Numbered from the stretch's first letter, positions 1 to 6,588 are shown. The stretch: DNA of 10,787 bases from Gemmatimonadaceae bacterium (GCA_002726335.1 PBSR01000100.1:1-10787); one strand, 5' to 3'. Notes: generated by a model not told the origin, from the letters alone. A program made the numbers and translations.

Positions 1-102
1 CGCGGAATGCTCACTGGCCTTCCCTCGTCTCCCATGTCATGGACCTTGGCGCGGGGCCCTTTAACTGACTAGGGTACCGGAATGGGACGAGAGGAGCAAG
101 GA
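1..102. other. 5' flank upstream of the radical SAM gene
   Basis: All three forward frames are open from the window edge and then close between positions 59 and 72 (TAA, TGA and TAG in a cluster), so the 3' end of an upstream gene may be present, but its frame cannot be chosen. In AmmeMemoRadiSam loci the partners are AMMECR1-like and Memo-like proteins, yet none of the three short tails is recognisable as either. GAGGAG at 91-96 is the ribosome binding site that sets the start of the next gene at 103. I see no convincing promoter here. Confidence 0.35.
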
Positions 103-1176
103 ATGTCGGGTGTGGTTGGCCGTTACTGGCACGCGGTGGAAGACACACGACTGCAGTGCGACCTGTGCCCGCGCTTCTGCCGCTTGCGCGACGGTCAGCG
201 CGGCCTCTGCTTTGTCCGCGCCCGCCAGGGCGACAACATCGTGCTCACTACCTACGGCCGTTCGAGTGGTTTCTGCGTCGACCCCGTCGAAAAGAAGCCG
301 CTGAATCACTTCCTGCCGGGCACGCCCATTCTCTCCTTCGGCACTGCGGGCTGCAACCTCACCTGCCGCTTCTGCCAGAACTGGGACATCAGCAAGTCCC
401 GCGAAGTCGACACCCTCGCCGATGCTGCCTCCCCGGAAACCGTCGCCCGCGCCGCCAGAGCCCTGGGCTGCTCGAGCGTCGCCTTCACCTACAACGACCC
501 CGTGATCTTTCTGGAATACGCCGTCGACGTGGCCCACGCCTGCCGCGAACTGGGCATCCGCGCGGTGGCCGTCACCGCGGGCGAAATCTGTGCCGAGCCA
601 CGTGGCGAGTTCTTCGCCGCCATGGACGCCGCCAACGTCGACCTGAAGGCCTTCACCGAACGCTTCTACCGGGATCTCTGCGGCGGCAGCCTGGCGGCCG
701 TGCTCGAAACGCTGGAGTACCTGCGCCACGAAACCGACGTCTGGTTCGAGATCACCAACCTGCTGATTCCGGGTGAGAATGACACCGACGACGAGTTGGA
801 AGAGATGACGGCCTGGATCGCAGACCGATTGGGTGCGGATGTTCCGGTGCATTTCACCGCCTTCCATCCCGACTACCGCCTGCGCGAGCACCCGGCCACA
901 CCACCGGCCACCCTGTCACGGGCGCGGCAGATCGCCCTGGCCGCCGGGCTGCAGCACGCCTACACCGGCAACGTCCACGACGAAGACGGCGGTCGCACCA
1001 CCTGCACCGGCTGCGGCCAACCCGTCATCAGCCGCGACTGGTACGTCCTCACCCACTGGTCTCTCGACGAGGAGGGTGCCTGCAAGACCTGCGGCACGAA
1101 ACTGGCCGGCGTCATCGAAGGCCCCCCGGGAACCTGGGGTGCCAGGCGACAGCCCGTCCGCCTGGCCGATTTCTGA
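103..1176 (+). CDS. amrS: AmmeMemoRadiSam system radical SAM enzyme (AmrS-like)
   Basis: Radical S-adenosylmethionine protein of the type often annotated as a pyruvate-formate-lyase-activating-enzyme homologue. In numbering from the 103 start (357 aa), CNLTCRFC at C84, C88 and C91 is the CxxxCxxC motif that ligates the 4Fe-4S cluster and cleaves SAM. An N-terminal Cys cluster (CDLCPRFC, C19/C22/C26, then C36) and two C-terminal CxxC pairs (CTGC and CKTC) suggest further metal sites, as known for AmrS proteins. Its substrate is unknown in the literature I recall; the family is named for co-occurrence with AMMECR1 and Memo proteins, which are not visible in this window. I prefer the ATG at 103 to the in-frame ATG at 82 because GAGGAG lies 6 nt before 103. 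The protein has no signal peptide and should be cytosolic. It converges with the metallopeptidase gene, with a 40-bp gap. Confidence 0.88.
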   Translation: MSGVVGRYWHAVEDTRLQCDLCPRFCRLRDGQRGLCFVRARQGDNIVLTTYGRSSGFCVDPVEKKPLNHFLPGTPILSFGTAGCNLTCRFCQNWDISKSREVDTLADAASPETVARAARALGCSSVAFTYNDPVIFLEYAVDVAHACRELGIRAVAVTAGEICAEPRGEFFAAMDAANVDLKAFTERFYRDLCGGSLAAVLETLEYLRHETDVWFEITNLLIPGENDTDDELEEMTAWIADRLGADVPVHFTAFHPDYRLREHPATPPATLSRARQIALAAGLQHAYTGNVHDEDGGRTTCTGCGQPVISRDWYVLTHWSLDEEGACKTCGTKLAGVIEGPPGTWGARRQPVRLADF

Positions 1177-1216
1177 ATCACCGGAGTTGCTGAATCAGCG
1201 GTCAGGCACGTCCGCG

Positions 1217-1906
1217 CTAATCGCGCATTCCCTGCCGCAGGATCACCAGCCGCACCAGCTGCATCACCGCCGTCGCTGTCGCCGCCACGTAGGTCAGTGC
1301 CGCGGCGTTGAGCACCTTCTTGGCGTGGGCCGCCTCCGATGCCTGCAGATACCGCCCATCCACCAGCTGTGCCATGGCCCGCGAGCTCGCGTTGAATTCC
1401 ACGGGCAACGTGATCAGCTGGAAGCCGACAACAACGGCATAGAGCACGATGCCGATATCGACCATCTGCGGCGACTGAAAAAAGAATCCGATGAAGAACA
1501 GCGGAAACGCCGCCCACGAGCCGATGTTGGCCACCGGCAGGAACGTGTGGCGCAGATTCAGGGCGAAGTAGCCGCTGGCGTGCTGAATGGCGTGCCCCAC
1601 CTCGTGAGCCGCCACCGCCAGTCCCGCCAGGTGGCGACCGTGGAAGATCCCCGAAGACAGCCGAACCACCCTGGCCCGCGGATCATAATGGTCGGACAGC
1701 TTCCCGCCGGTCTCTTCCACGGCAACGTCGACAATGCCGTTTTCACGCAGAAGGCGTCGGGCCGTCTCAGCGCCGGTGATGCCGGCGGCGGAGCCGACCT
1801 GGCTGTACTTCTTATAGGCGCTCTTGACCCTGGCCTGCGCGTAGAGCGCCAGTGCCATCGCCGGCAGGAGCAAGATCATCGTGCTGTCAAAGAAGAAGGG
1901 AAACAC
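1217..1906 (-). CDS. Membrane zinc metallopeptidase, YugP family (Zn_peptidase_2)
   Basis: A 229-aa integral membrane protein with the zinc protease motif HEVGH (H101, E102, H105) in an AVAAHEVGHAIQH context, followed by the family's conserved LPVEFNASSRA segment, where E170 is the likely third ligand. Hydrophobic stretches lie at about residues 9-23, 119-143, 150-170 and 200-222. This order (N-terminal anchor, soluble part carrying HExxH, membrane helices) matches the YugP/PF04298 family and its usual length of about 225-230 residues. The family is widespread and its physiological substrate is unclear; a role in membrane protein turnover is inference. Translation starts at GTG (1906-1904), supported by GGAGG 6 nt upstream. 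It lies downstream of the DUF502 gene on the same strand after 185 bp, so it may be co-transcribed or use its own promoter near 1949-1954. Confidence 0.9.
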   Translation of the reverse strand: MFPFFFDSTMILLLPAMALALYAQARVKSAYKKYSQVGSAAGITGAETARRLLRENGIVDVAVEETGGKLSDHYDPRARVVRLSSGIFHGRHLAGLAVAAHEVGHAIQHASGYFALNLRHTFLPVANIGSWAAFPLFFIGFFFQSPQMVDIGIVLYAVVVGFQLITLPVEFNASSRAMAQLVDGRYLQASEAAHAKKVLNAAALTYVAATATAVMQLVRLVILRQGMRD

Positions 1907-2091
1907 GGGTTACCTCCAGGATATCATCATCTCGTGGCTGCTGGTACGAATATATAGGATCCTTGCAAGGAACGTACCCAACTTCATACCGCCTGGAGAT
2001 ACGAGCAGATCCCACTGCAGCGCAACGTGTTAGCCAGTTCCTGCTGGGATGGGTCGGATCGACGGGATCCCTGCCAGAGTGACAGGACACC
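1907..2091 (-). promoter_or_regulatory. Intergenic region upstream of the metallopeptidase gene, with palindrome and possible -10
   Basis: On the minus strand TATATT (1954-1949) could act as a -10 element for the metallopeptidase gene, leaving a leader of roughly 35 nt, but no good -35 is visible at the right distance. A perfect 12-bp palindrome, TCCTTGCAAGGA, sits at 1960-1971. Outside it a second inverted pair, GGTACG (1943-1948) and CGTACC (1973-1978), frames both the palindrome and the -10 candidate. This is an AT-richer island in GC-rich DNA and could be an operator or a processed hairpin. No gene is apparent, and no intrinsic terminator with a T-run follows the DUF502 stop. Confidence 0.3.
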
Positions 2092-2821
2092 CTAACCTGC
2101 GGGGGGAGTGTCCTCGTTGGAACCAGCATCGATGTCGGTTGGCAGGCGCAACGTCAGGGGCACGGCCACGCCAGCGGAGACGATCATCTGAAAAGCGGCC
2201 TCGATCGTCAGCGTCGTCGGCCGGATCTCCTCACGGGGCACGATCAGCATGAACCCCGTCGTCGGATTCGGCGCCGTGGGCACGAAGATGCTGTGCGCCG
2301 GAGGGCGGCTGTCCTCAAAAGGCACATCCCCGGCGAGGAACCCCAACGTCCAGAGTCCCTTGCGCGGATACTCGAACAACACCACCTGCTTGAACCCCCC
2401 CGAATCTGGAGACGTCATCGTCTCCATCAGCTTGCGCACCGGGCTGTAGATGGTGCTCACGATGGGCAATTCGCTCAAGAGCGGCACGCGCCTCCTGCAG
2501 TACCCGTCGTGTCAGGACGTTGGTGGTGATGGTGCCGACGACAAGCAGGATCAACACGGTGAGCAGGAAGCCGAACCCCCGGACGTACCACTGCGGATCT
2601 TCGTCGGGCGGGATGTTGAGGAAGGGCAGGATCAGCGGCCGCGAGAACTCCTCGGCCAGACCGAAGACCCACCACAGAACCAGTCCCGTGATCCACAGAG
2701 GCGCGATCACGGTGATGCCAGCCATCAGCGTCACGCGCAGCCGATGCAGAATCCCATGACGCTGCGGCTCAGGCGTCAGCCCGTCACCCAGGCCCGGTTC
2801 TTTTGGATTCTTGTCGTCCAA
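2092..2821 (-). pseudogene. DUF502 family membrane protein, broken by a single-base frameshift near 2467
   Basis: Two overlapping minus-strand frames together make one DUF502 (PF04367) protein of about 242 aa. The first frame gives the N-terminus with two hydrophobic helices (about residues 31-54 and 82-102) and runs correctly to I118. The second frame carries the conserved C-terminal half: VSTIYSPVRK, the FEYPRKGLWTLGF motif, and VPTAPNPTTGF. Family members read RIPLVRSIYS at the junction. Here ATT-G-CCC-ATC (2470-2461 on the minus strand) gives RIPIVSTIYS exactly if the G opposite position 2467 is removed, so one extra base explains the break. It may be a sequencing or assembly error or a real mutation. 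The TTG at 2821 follows an in-frame TGA and has no clear ribosome site; the start is uncertain, and GTG at codon 30 is an alternative. The family is an uncharacterised membrane protein. Confidence 0.82.
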
Positions 2822-2888
2822 GGAGGGTCAGCGCCCTGCATTCCAACGCAAACGAGGGCAGATCGAGGGTTGGTCATACACTGTCGGC

Positions 2889-2917
2889 AACCTACCCGTC
2901 CCCTCGGAAACTGTCAA
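2889..2917 (-). promoter_or_regulatory. Candidate sigma70-type promoter for the DUF502 gene
   Basis: On the minus strand a perfect TTGACA (2917-2912) is followed after exactly 17 nt by TAGGTT (2894-2889), which keeps the first, second and last consensus bases of the -10. Transcription would begin near 2882, giving a leader of about 60 nt before the TTG at 2821. The -35 is strong and the -10 weak, so this is a moderate call. Confidence 0.4.
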
Positions 2918-2956
2918 GAAATCCACGTCATCACAGCCAACCAGTCCCCACTCAGA

Positions 2957-3020
2957 CAAGATTCGGCGCAGCCGAAGCAAGCCTCCACCCAGTGCAAGAT
3001 TCGGCGAAGCCGAAGCGAGC
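2957..3020. repeat. Two 26-bp direct repeats, each containing a hairpin, with 38-bp period
   Basis: Copies at 2957-2982 and 2995-3020 agree at 24 of 26 positions (differences at repeat positions 13 and 23). Each contains TTCGGC-3 nt-GCCGAA (2962-2976 and 3000-3014), a perfect 6-bp stem with a 3-nt loop. Similarity extends a little upstream (CCAC-CAG before each copy, with one gap). The units resemble small REP-like palindromic repeats or paired protein-binding sites. No other copy is seen in the window. Confidence 0.75.
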
Positions 3021-3070
3021 ACGCATCCGTTCTCCTAAGGGTCGGGCGGCGCGTGGCAGTCTCGGCTGTG

Positions 3071-3110
3071 GCGGTGGCCGGGGGGCGAGGCGCATTACGC
3101 CGGCCACCGC
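3071..3110. repeat. Perfect 11-bp inverted repeat with a competing stem
   Basis: GCGGTGGCCGG (3071-3081) is the exact reverse complement of CCGGCCACCGC (3100-3110), with an 18-nt loop. Inside the loop GGGCGAGGCG (3083-3092) can also pair with CGCTTCGCCC (3108-3117) through ten pairs, one of them G-U, so the two stems interleave. There is no T-run on either side, so it is not a classical terminator. It lies upstream of the queC promoter and would not be in a transcript starting there. Confidence 0.6.
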
Positions 3111-3262
3111 TTCGCCCGATCCGGTTCCCCAGAGACCGCAGGGCTCGACAGCCGTTTGCACAACCGTCCCAGCCGTACACAGACCCACCGGAGAACCCCG
3201 GCGTAGGTGCCGCAGCCCCCCCGGCCATCGCCACACCCGCAGAACCACCCCCAACCCCCAGA

Positions 3263-3291
3263 TTGACACCCCAAACCCTCACAGCTACAAT
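3263..3291 (+). promoter_or_regulatory. Sigma70-type promoter for queC, implying a leaderless mRNA
   Basis: TTGACA (3263-3268) is a perfect -35, followed after exactly 17 nt by TACAAT (3286-3291), which matches the -10 consensus at five of six positions. The usual start 6-8 nt beyond the -10 falls at about 3298-3300, on or beside the queC ATG at 3300. The sequence before that ATG (ATCGCCCCAC) has no Shine-Dalgarno element. Both facts point to leaderless translation. Confidence 0.7.
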
Positions 3292-3299
3292 CGCCCCAC

Positions 3300-3995
3300 A
3301 TGCCACCCCACCCCACCCCACCAGCAATTCTCCTGCTCAGCGGCGGCATGGACTCCACCACCCTGCTGTTCCACCTGCGCCAGACCGCCCCGAACACTCC
3401 CCTGCACACAATCAGCATCGACTACGGCCAGCGACACCGCATCGAGCTGGACTTCGCCGCGCGGCTGTCCGACCTCGCGGGGGCGGCATCTCATCGTGTC
3501 CTGCCCCTCGACCTGACGAGTATCGGCGGCAGCCCTCTTACCGATCCAGATCTCCGCATCCCCGCGTCCGCCGATGATGAGCAGATCACCACTGTCGTCC
3601 CCTTCCGCAACATGCTCTTCGTCACCCTGGCCTCGGCCTGCGGCGAGACCCTAGGCGCCCGTGACCTGTACCTGTCTCCGGTACGCGACGACTACGACGC
3701 CTACCGGGACTGCCGGCGCGAATTCTATGACAGCCTGGAGGGTACTCTGCGCCTGGGCGCCACCCGCGAGACCGATTTCCGCATCCACACCCCCTTTGTG
3801 GACCATACCAAGGTCGACGTCGTCGCCATGGGGTTGCAGCTCGAGGTGCCCTACGAACTGACCCACACCTGCTACGAGGGCCGCCGGCCGGCTTGTGGAA
3901 TCTGTGACGCCTGTGTCGAACGCCTGCATGCCTTCGACGCCAACGGTGTTGCTGATCCCCTCGACTATGAGAACACGCCGGGTGGCCATTCGTGA
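3300..3995 (+). CDS. queC: 7-cyano-7-deazaguanine synthase QueC
   Basis: Converts 7-carboxy-7-deazaguanine, ammonia and ATP into preQ0 in the cytosol, on the route to queuosine in tRNA or to other 7-deazapurines. The 231-aa protein has the PP-loop SGGMDS at residues 14-19 for ATP, the conserved VPFRNMLF block at 100-107, and the C-terminal zinc site C191, C199, C202 and C205 (CYEGRRPACGICDAC). Length is normal for QueC. The ATG at 3300 is preceded by a strong promoter but no ribosome site. Codons 2-8 are made from four tandem CCACC units, giving a Pro-rich extension (PPHPTPP) before the first beta strand; no other ATG, GTG or TTG lies between it and the PP-loop. The stop overlaps the next gene's start. 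Other preQ0 genes (queD, queE, folE) are not in the window. Confidence 0.93.
   Translation: MPPHPTPPAILLLSGGMDSTTLLFHLRQTAPNTPLHTISIDYGQRHRIELDFAARLSDLAGAASHRVLPLDLTSIGGSPLTDPDLRIPASADDEQITTVVPFRNMLFVTLASACGETLGARDLYLSPVRDDYDAYRDCRREFYDSLEGTLRLGATRETDFRIHTPFVDHTKVDVVAMGLQLEVPYELTHTCYEGRRPACGICDACVERLHAFDANGVADPLDYENTPGGHS
3303..3322 (+). repeat. (CCACC)4 pentanucleotide tract just after the queC start codon
   Basis: Four perfect CCACC units directly follow the ATG. Because the unit is not a multiple of three, gain or loss of one copy would put queC out of frame. Such tracts can slip during replication, though four copies is short for a contingency locus. Confidence 0.8.
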
Positions 3996-5101
3996 AGATC
4001 GATCGCGTCGAAGCCCTGCACCTGCGCCTGCCCGAGGTGAAGGAAGTCGCCGACGGCACCCAGGATGTGCTCATCGTCCGGGTTCATGCTGACGATGGGA
4101 GGATCGGTCTGGGCGAAGTTGTGTCCTGCAGTTACGTGGCTCGTGCCGTCATCGAATCACCCCGCTCCGCCCCCTTTCGTCACGGACTGGCGGCCATCGT
4201 CACCGGCATGGCGGTAGACGACATCGATGATATCGCCGCCGCCGTCGAACAGGGAACGGCATGGTACGGTCCCGGCGGCATCGCCCGGCACGCCTACAGC
4301 GGCCTCGATATGGCGTTGTGGGATCTGCGGGCCCAGGCCGCCGGTGTCCCCCTGCGACGCCTGCTGTCAGCCACCGCCGTCGACCGGGTCCCCGCCTATG
4401 CCAGCGTCCTGTGGCCCGAAACGCCCGAGTTGGTGGGCGCCTCGGCCCGGGCCTTCGTCGACGCCGGCTATCGGTTTGTGAAGTACGGGTGGGCGCCCAT
4501 GGGACCCGATCTGGCCCTCGACATCGAGCTCGTTGCCGCCGCCAGGGACGCGCTGGGCGACGACGTGGGGCTGATGGTCGATGCCGGACGCGCCTGGACC
4601 GCTCCGGAGGCCATGCAGCGGGCCGAGCGCTTCGCAGAGTACGACACGTTCTGGCTGGAAGAGCCCCTGCACCCGTACGACAATACCGGATACGCCCAGC
4701 TGTCGGCGGCCTCACCGGTACCGATCGCTGCAGGGGAAGCAGTTACTCTGTTAGAAGAGTACGACGCGTTGCTGACCACGGGCCTGCATTTCGTCCAACC
4801 GGACCTGGGACGCGTCGGCGGGATCACCTACGCCAGGAGACTGGCCGCCTCAGCCCTGGCGCTTGGCTGTCGACCCGTACCACACGCCTTCGGCACGGGC
4901 GTGCTTCTCGCCGCGTCGGCTCAGTGGACTGCCGCCGCACCGGAACCCCTGACCGAATACACGCGCGCCCCCTCGCCTCTGGCCCGAGACCTCGCCCACC
5001 ATACCATGGAATTCCGCGAGGGTTACCTGCATCTCGATGACACGCCCGGCCTGGGTGTCACCCTCGATGACGATGTGATCGCCCGCTACCGCGTCGACTG
5101 A
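3992..5101 (+). CDS. Enolase superfamily (mandelate racemase/muconate lactonizing enzyme-like) dehydratase or racemase
   Basis: A 369-aa enolase-superfamily protein with an N-terminal capping domain (about 1-125) and a C-terminal barrel. Metal ligands by comparison with mandelate racemase are D197 (MVDAG), E223 (EEP) and E249 (AAGEA). D271 (QPDLGRVGG) and H298 (PHAFGTG) match its Asp-His dyad, and K164 (VKYGW) matches the first Lys of the KxK motif. The second Lys position is G166, so the S-face base is missing. Members abstract the proton alpha to a carboxylate; many are sugar-acid dehydratases giving 2-keto-3-deoxy acids. The substrate here cannot be assigned. The GTG start forms a GTGA overlap with the queC stop, indicating translational coupling. 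A creatininase-family gene follows 31 bp later. Confidence 0.87.
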   Translation: MKIDRVEALHLRLPEVKEVADGTQDVLIVRVHADDGRIGLGEVVSCSYVARAVIESPRSAPFRHGLAAIVTGMAVDDIDDIAAAVEQGTAWYGPGGIARHAYSGLDMALWDLRAQAAGVPLRRLLSATAVDRVPAYASVLWPETPELVGASARAFVDAGYRFVKYGWAPMGPDLALDIELVAAARDALGDDVGLMVDAGRAWTAPEAMQRAERFAEYDTFWLEEPLHPYDNTGYAQLSAASPVPIAAGEAVTLLEEYDALLTTGLHFVQPDLGRVGGITYARRLAASALALGCRPVPHAFGTGVLLAASAQWTAAAPEPLTEYTRAPSPLARDLAHHTMEFREGYLHLDDTPGLGVTLDDDVIARYRVD

Positions 5102-5132
5102 GCGCCGGCGCCTCTCCAGGAGACATACCCAC

Positions 5133-5996
5133 ATGCCTTCCGTACGCGAGATCTACAAGTTCGATGAGCTCACCTGGCCCGAAGTCAACGAAGCCGTCGA
5201 GATGGGCAAGATCTGCATCCTGCCCACCGGCTCCGTCGAGCAGCACGGCCACCATCTGCCACTGAAGGTGGACCACCTGTGCGCCGATGCCGTGGCCAGC
5301 GAGGCGGCGCGACTGCAGGCCGACAAGGCCCTCGTCCTGCCGCCTGTGACCTACGGCTACGTGCACCACGTGATGGACTTTCCGGGGTCCATCAACATCC
5401 ATCACGAACACTTCATCCAGTACTGCCTCGACATCACCAAGAGCCTCGCCTACCACGGCTTCAAGAAGATCGTCCTGGTCAACGGTCACGGCTCCAACCA
5501 CAACCTCGTCGATATGGTGGCGCGGCGGACCACGGTGGAGACCGATGCCAGCTGCACCTTCTGCAGCTGGTGGCAGATGCTGACCGTCGACCCGGAGTTC
5601 GAGTCGAAGTGGCGGGAGAGCATCAAACCCGGGGGCTGCTCCCATGCCGGTGAGCTGGAGACGTCCATGCTCATGCACCTGTCCCCGGACAGCGTGCGCA
5701 AAGACAGGATCAGGAGCGAGATCGCCCGCACCAACAAGCTGGACTCGAAGTTTGTGTGGACCGACCTGTTCGCCCAGGGGCCGATGGGGCAGATCGAGTG
5801 GACGAGTCAGTATTCGGACACGGGCGTGATGGGTGAAGCGGAGAAGGCCACGGCTGAGAAGGGCCGACTGTGCCTGGAGGAAGCGTCAAAGAACCTGGCC
5901 GACTGGATCGGTGAGTACTACGACATGGACATCCGGCCGCGCACCCGGCACCAGGACCGCGAGCCGACGATCCCGCTGAACTTCCCCACGGACTGA
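5133..5996 (+). CDS. Creatininase family amidohydrolase
   Basis: A 287-aa member of PF02633, the family of creatinine amidohydrolase and of related metal-dependent amide hydrolases such as ArfB and MftE. Metal-site residues are visible: E36 and H38 in GSVEQHG, D47 in LKVDH, H119 in VNGHGSN and E174 in SHAGELETS. True creatininase has HYE where this protein has HGS, so creatinine is probably not the substrate; cleavage of another amide or cyclic amide is inferred. AGGAGA at 5118-5123 lies 9 nt before the ATG. The gene is 31 bp after the enolase-family gene, with a 10-bp palindrome GCGCCGGCGC (5102-5111) in the gap, and probably belongs to the same transcript. It converges with the acetyltransferase gene across 16 bp. 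There is no signal peptide. Confidence 0.88.
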   Translation: MPSVREIYKFDELTWPEVNEAVEMGKICILPTGSVEQHGHHLPLKVDHLCADAVASEAARLQADKALVLPPVTYGYVHHVMDFPGSINIHHEHFIQYCLDITKSLAYHGFKKIVLVNGHGSNHNLVDMVARRTTVETDASCTFCSWWQMLTVDPEFESKWRESIKPGGCSHAGELETSMLMHLSPDSVRKDRIRSEIARTNKLDSKFVWTDLFAQGPMGQIEWTSQYSDTGVMGEAEKATAEKGRLCLEEASKNLADWIGEYYDMDIRPRTRHQDREPTIPLNFPTD

Positions 5997-6012
5997 CGCG
6001 GCAACCGGTGAA

Positions 6013-6588
6013 TCAGGCGGCTGGCACCAGGACACCGTCGGCAAGGGTGTAGCGCTTGCCGGATTCGGGACAGACGAAGTCGTCGCCATCGGCTTCGAGA
6101 ACGATGCCCTCCTCGCTGACCCAGCCCGTCTGCCGGCCCGGGACGCCGTAGACGACGGCAAAGGCTGGGACATCCTTCGTCACCACCGCGCCGGCTCCGA
6201 TGAGGGCGTAGGCCCCGATGGTGATGCCGCAGACGATGGTGCTGTTGGCGCCCAGGGTGGCCCCCCGCTGCACCAGTGTGGGGCGCAGCTCGTGCTTGCG
6301 CTCGATGAAGGCTCTCGGATTGATTACATTCGTGAACACCATGGAGGGACCGCAGAACACGCCGTCCTCCAGTGTCACCCCTTTGTACACCGAAACGTTG
6401 TTCTGGATCTTGCAGCCATCACCGATGACGACGTCGGCATCGACGTAGACATTCTGGCCGATGTTGCAGCCGGCGCCGATCCTGGCCCCGGGCATCACGT
6501 GAGACTGATGCCAGATCCTCGTGCCTTTGCCCAGTTGGCAGGGCTCGTCGACACAGGCCGTTTCGTGTACGAAGGCTTCTTGTTCCAT
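6013..6588 (-). CDS. Left-handed beta-helix sugar N-acetyltransferase, WbpD/WlbB-like
   Basis: A 191-aa hexapeptide-repeat acyltransferase. Residues 15-140 carry repeating I/V-G-x-x motifs that build a left-handed parallel beta-helix. The blocks RIWHQSHV (24-31), [19 protein letters not shown] (60-78), [14 protein letters not shown] (79-92) and [14 protein letters not shown] (108-121) are characteristic of WbpD/WlbB enzymes. These acetylate a 3-amino group on UDP-2-acetamido-3-amino glucuronic acid, or of dTDP-3-amino sugars, for surface polysaccharide; which sugar is used here is not certain. A short tail after the helix with CPESGKRY resembles tails seen in this group. Partner dehydrogenase, oxidase and aminotransferase genes are absent nearby, so the gene stands alone. 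No Shine-Dalgarno precedes the ATG at 6588. A TATATT (6602-6597) just upstream could place the transcript start beside the ATG. Confidence 0.85.
   Translation of the reverse strand: MEQEAFVHETACVDEPCQLGKGTRIWHQSHVMPGARIGAGCNIGQNVYVDADVVIGDGCKIQNNVSVYKGVTLEDGVFCGPSMVFTNVINPRAFIERKHELRPTLVQRGATLGANSTIVCGITIGAYALIGAGAVVTKDVPAFAVVYGVPGRQTGWVSEEGIVLEADGDDFVCPESGKRYTLADGVLVPAA

Larger units (their letters stand above)
2822..3299. other. 478-bp gene-free region between DUF502 and queC
   Basis: No credible protein gene is present. Open frames through here are Pro/Arg-rich shadows that also run antisense through DUF502 or out of frame through queC. From left to right it holds the DUF502 promoter candidate (2889-2917), two 26-bp direct repeats (2957-3020), a strong inverted repeat (3071-3110), a G-poor, C/A-rich stretch from about 3225, and the queC promoter (3263-3291). 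It separates divergently transcribed genes, so both outward promoters are expected here. Confidence 0.7.

Noticed and set aside
46..75. TTGGCG-18 nt-TAGGGT upstream of the radical SAM gene as a promoter.
   Set aside because: Matches only 4/6 and 3/6 consensus bases with 18-nt spacing; expected by chance.
2485..2500. AGGAGG followed closely by GTG (2487-2485) on the minus strand, suggesting a separate gene start or a programmed +1 frameshift in DUF502.
   Set aside because: The spacing is only 3 nt, the frame has no stop codon at the shift point, and family alignment puts the break about 18 nt further on at 2467. A single-base insertion explains it better.
2819..2826. AAGGAGGG on the forward strand, a strong ribosome-site look-alike.
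   Set aside because: No start codon at proper distance leads into a credible forward gene.
3225..3300. preQ1 riboswitch upstream of queC.
   Set aside because: The predicted transcript begins at the ATG, leaving no leader, and no preQ1-type pseudoknot pattern is seen in the C/A-rich stretch.
2450..3577. Long forward open frame rich in Pro and Arg.
   Set aside because: It is antisense to DUF502, crosses the repeat region and runs out of frame into queC; composition is that of a GC-rich shadow.
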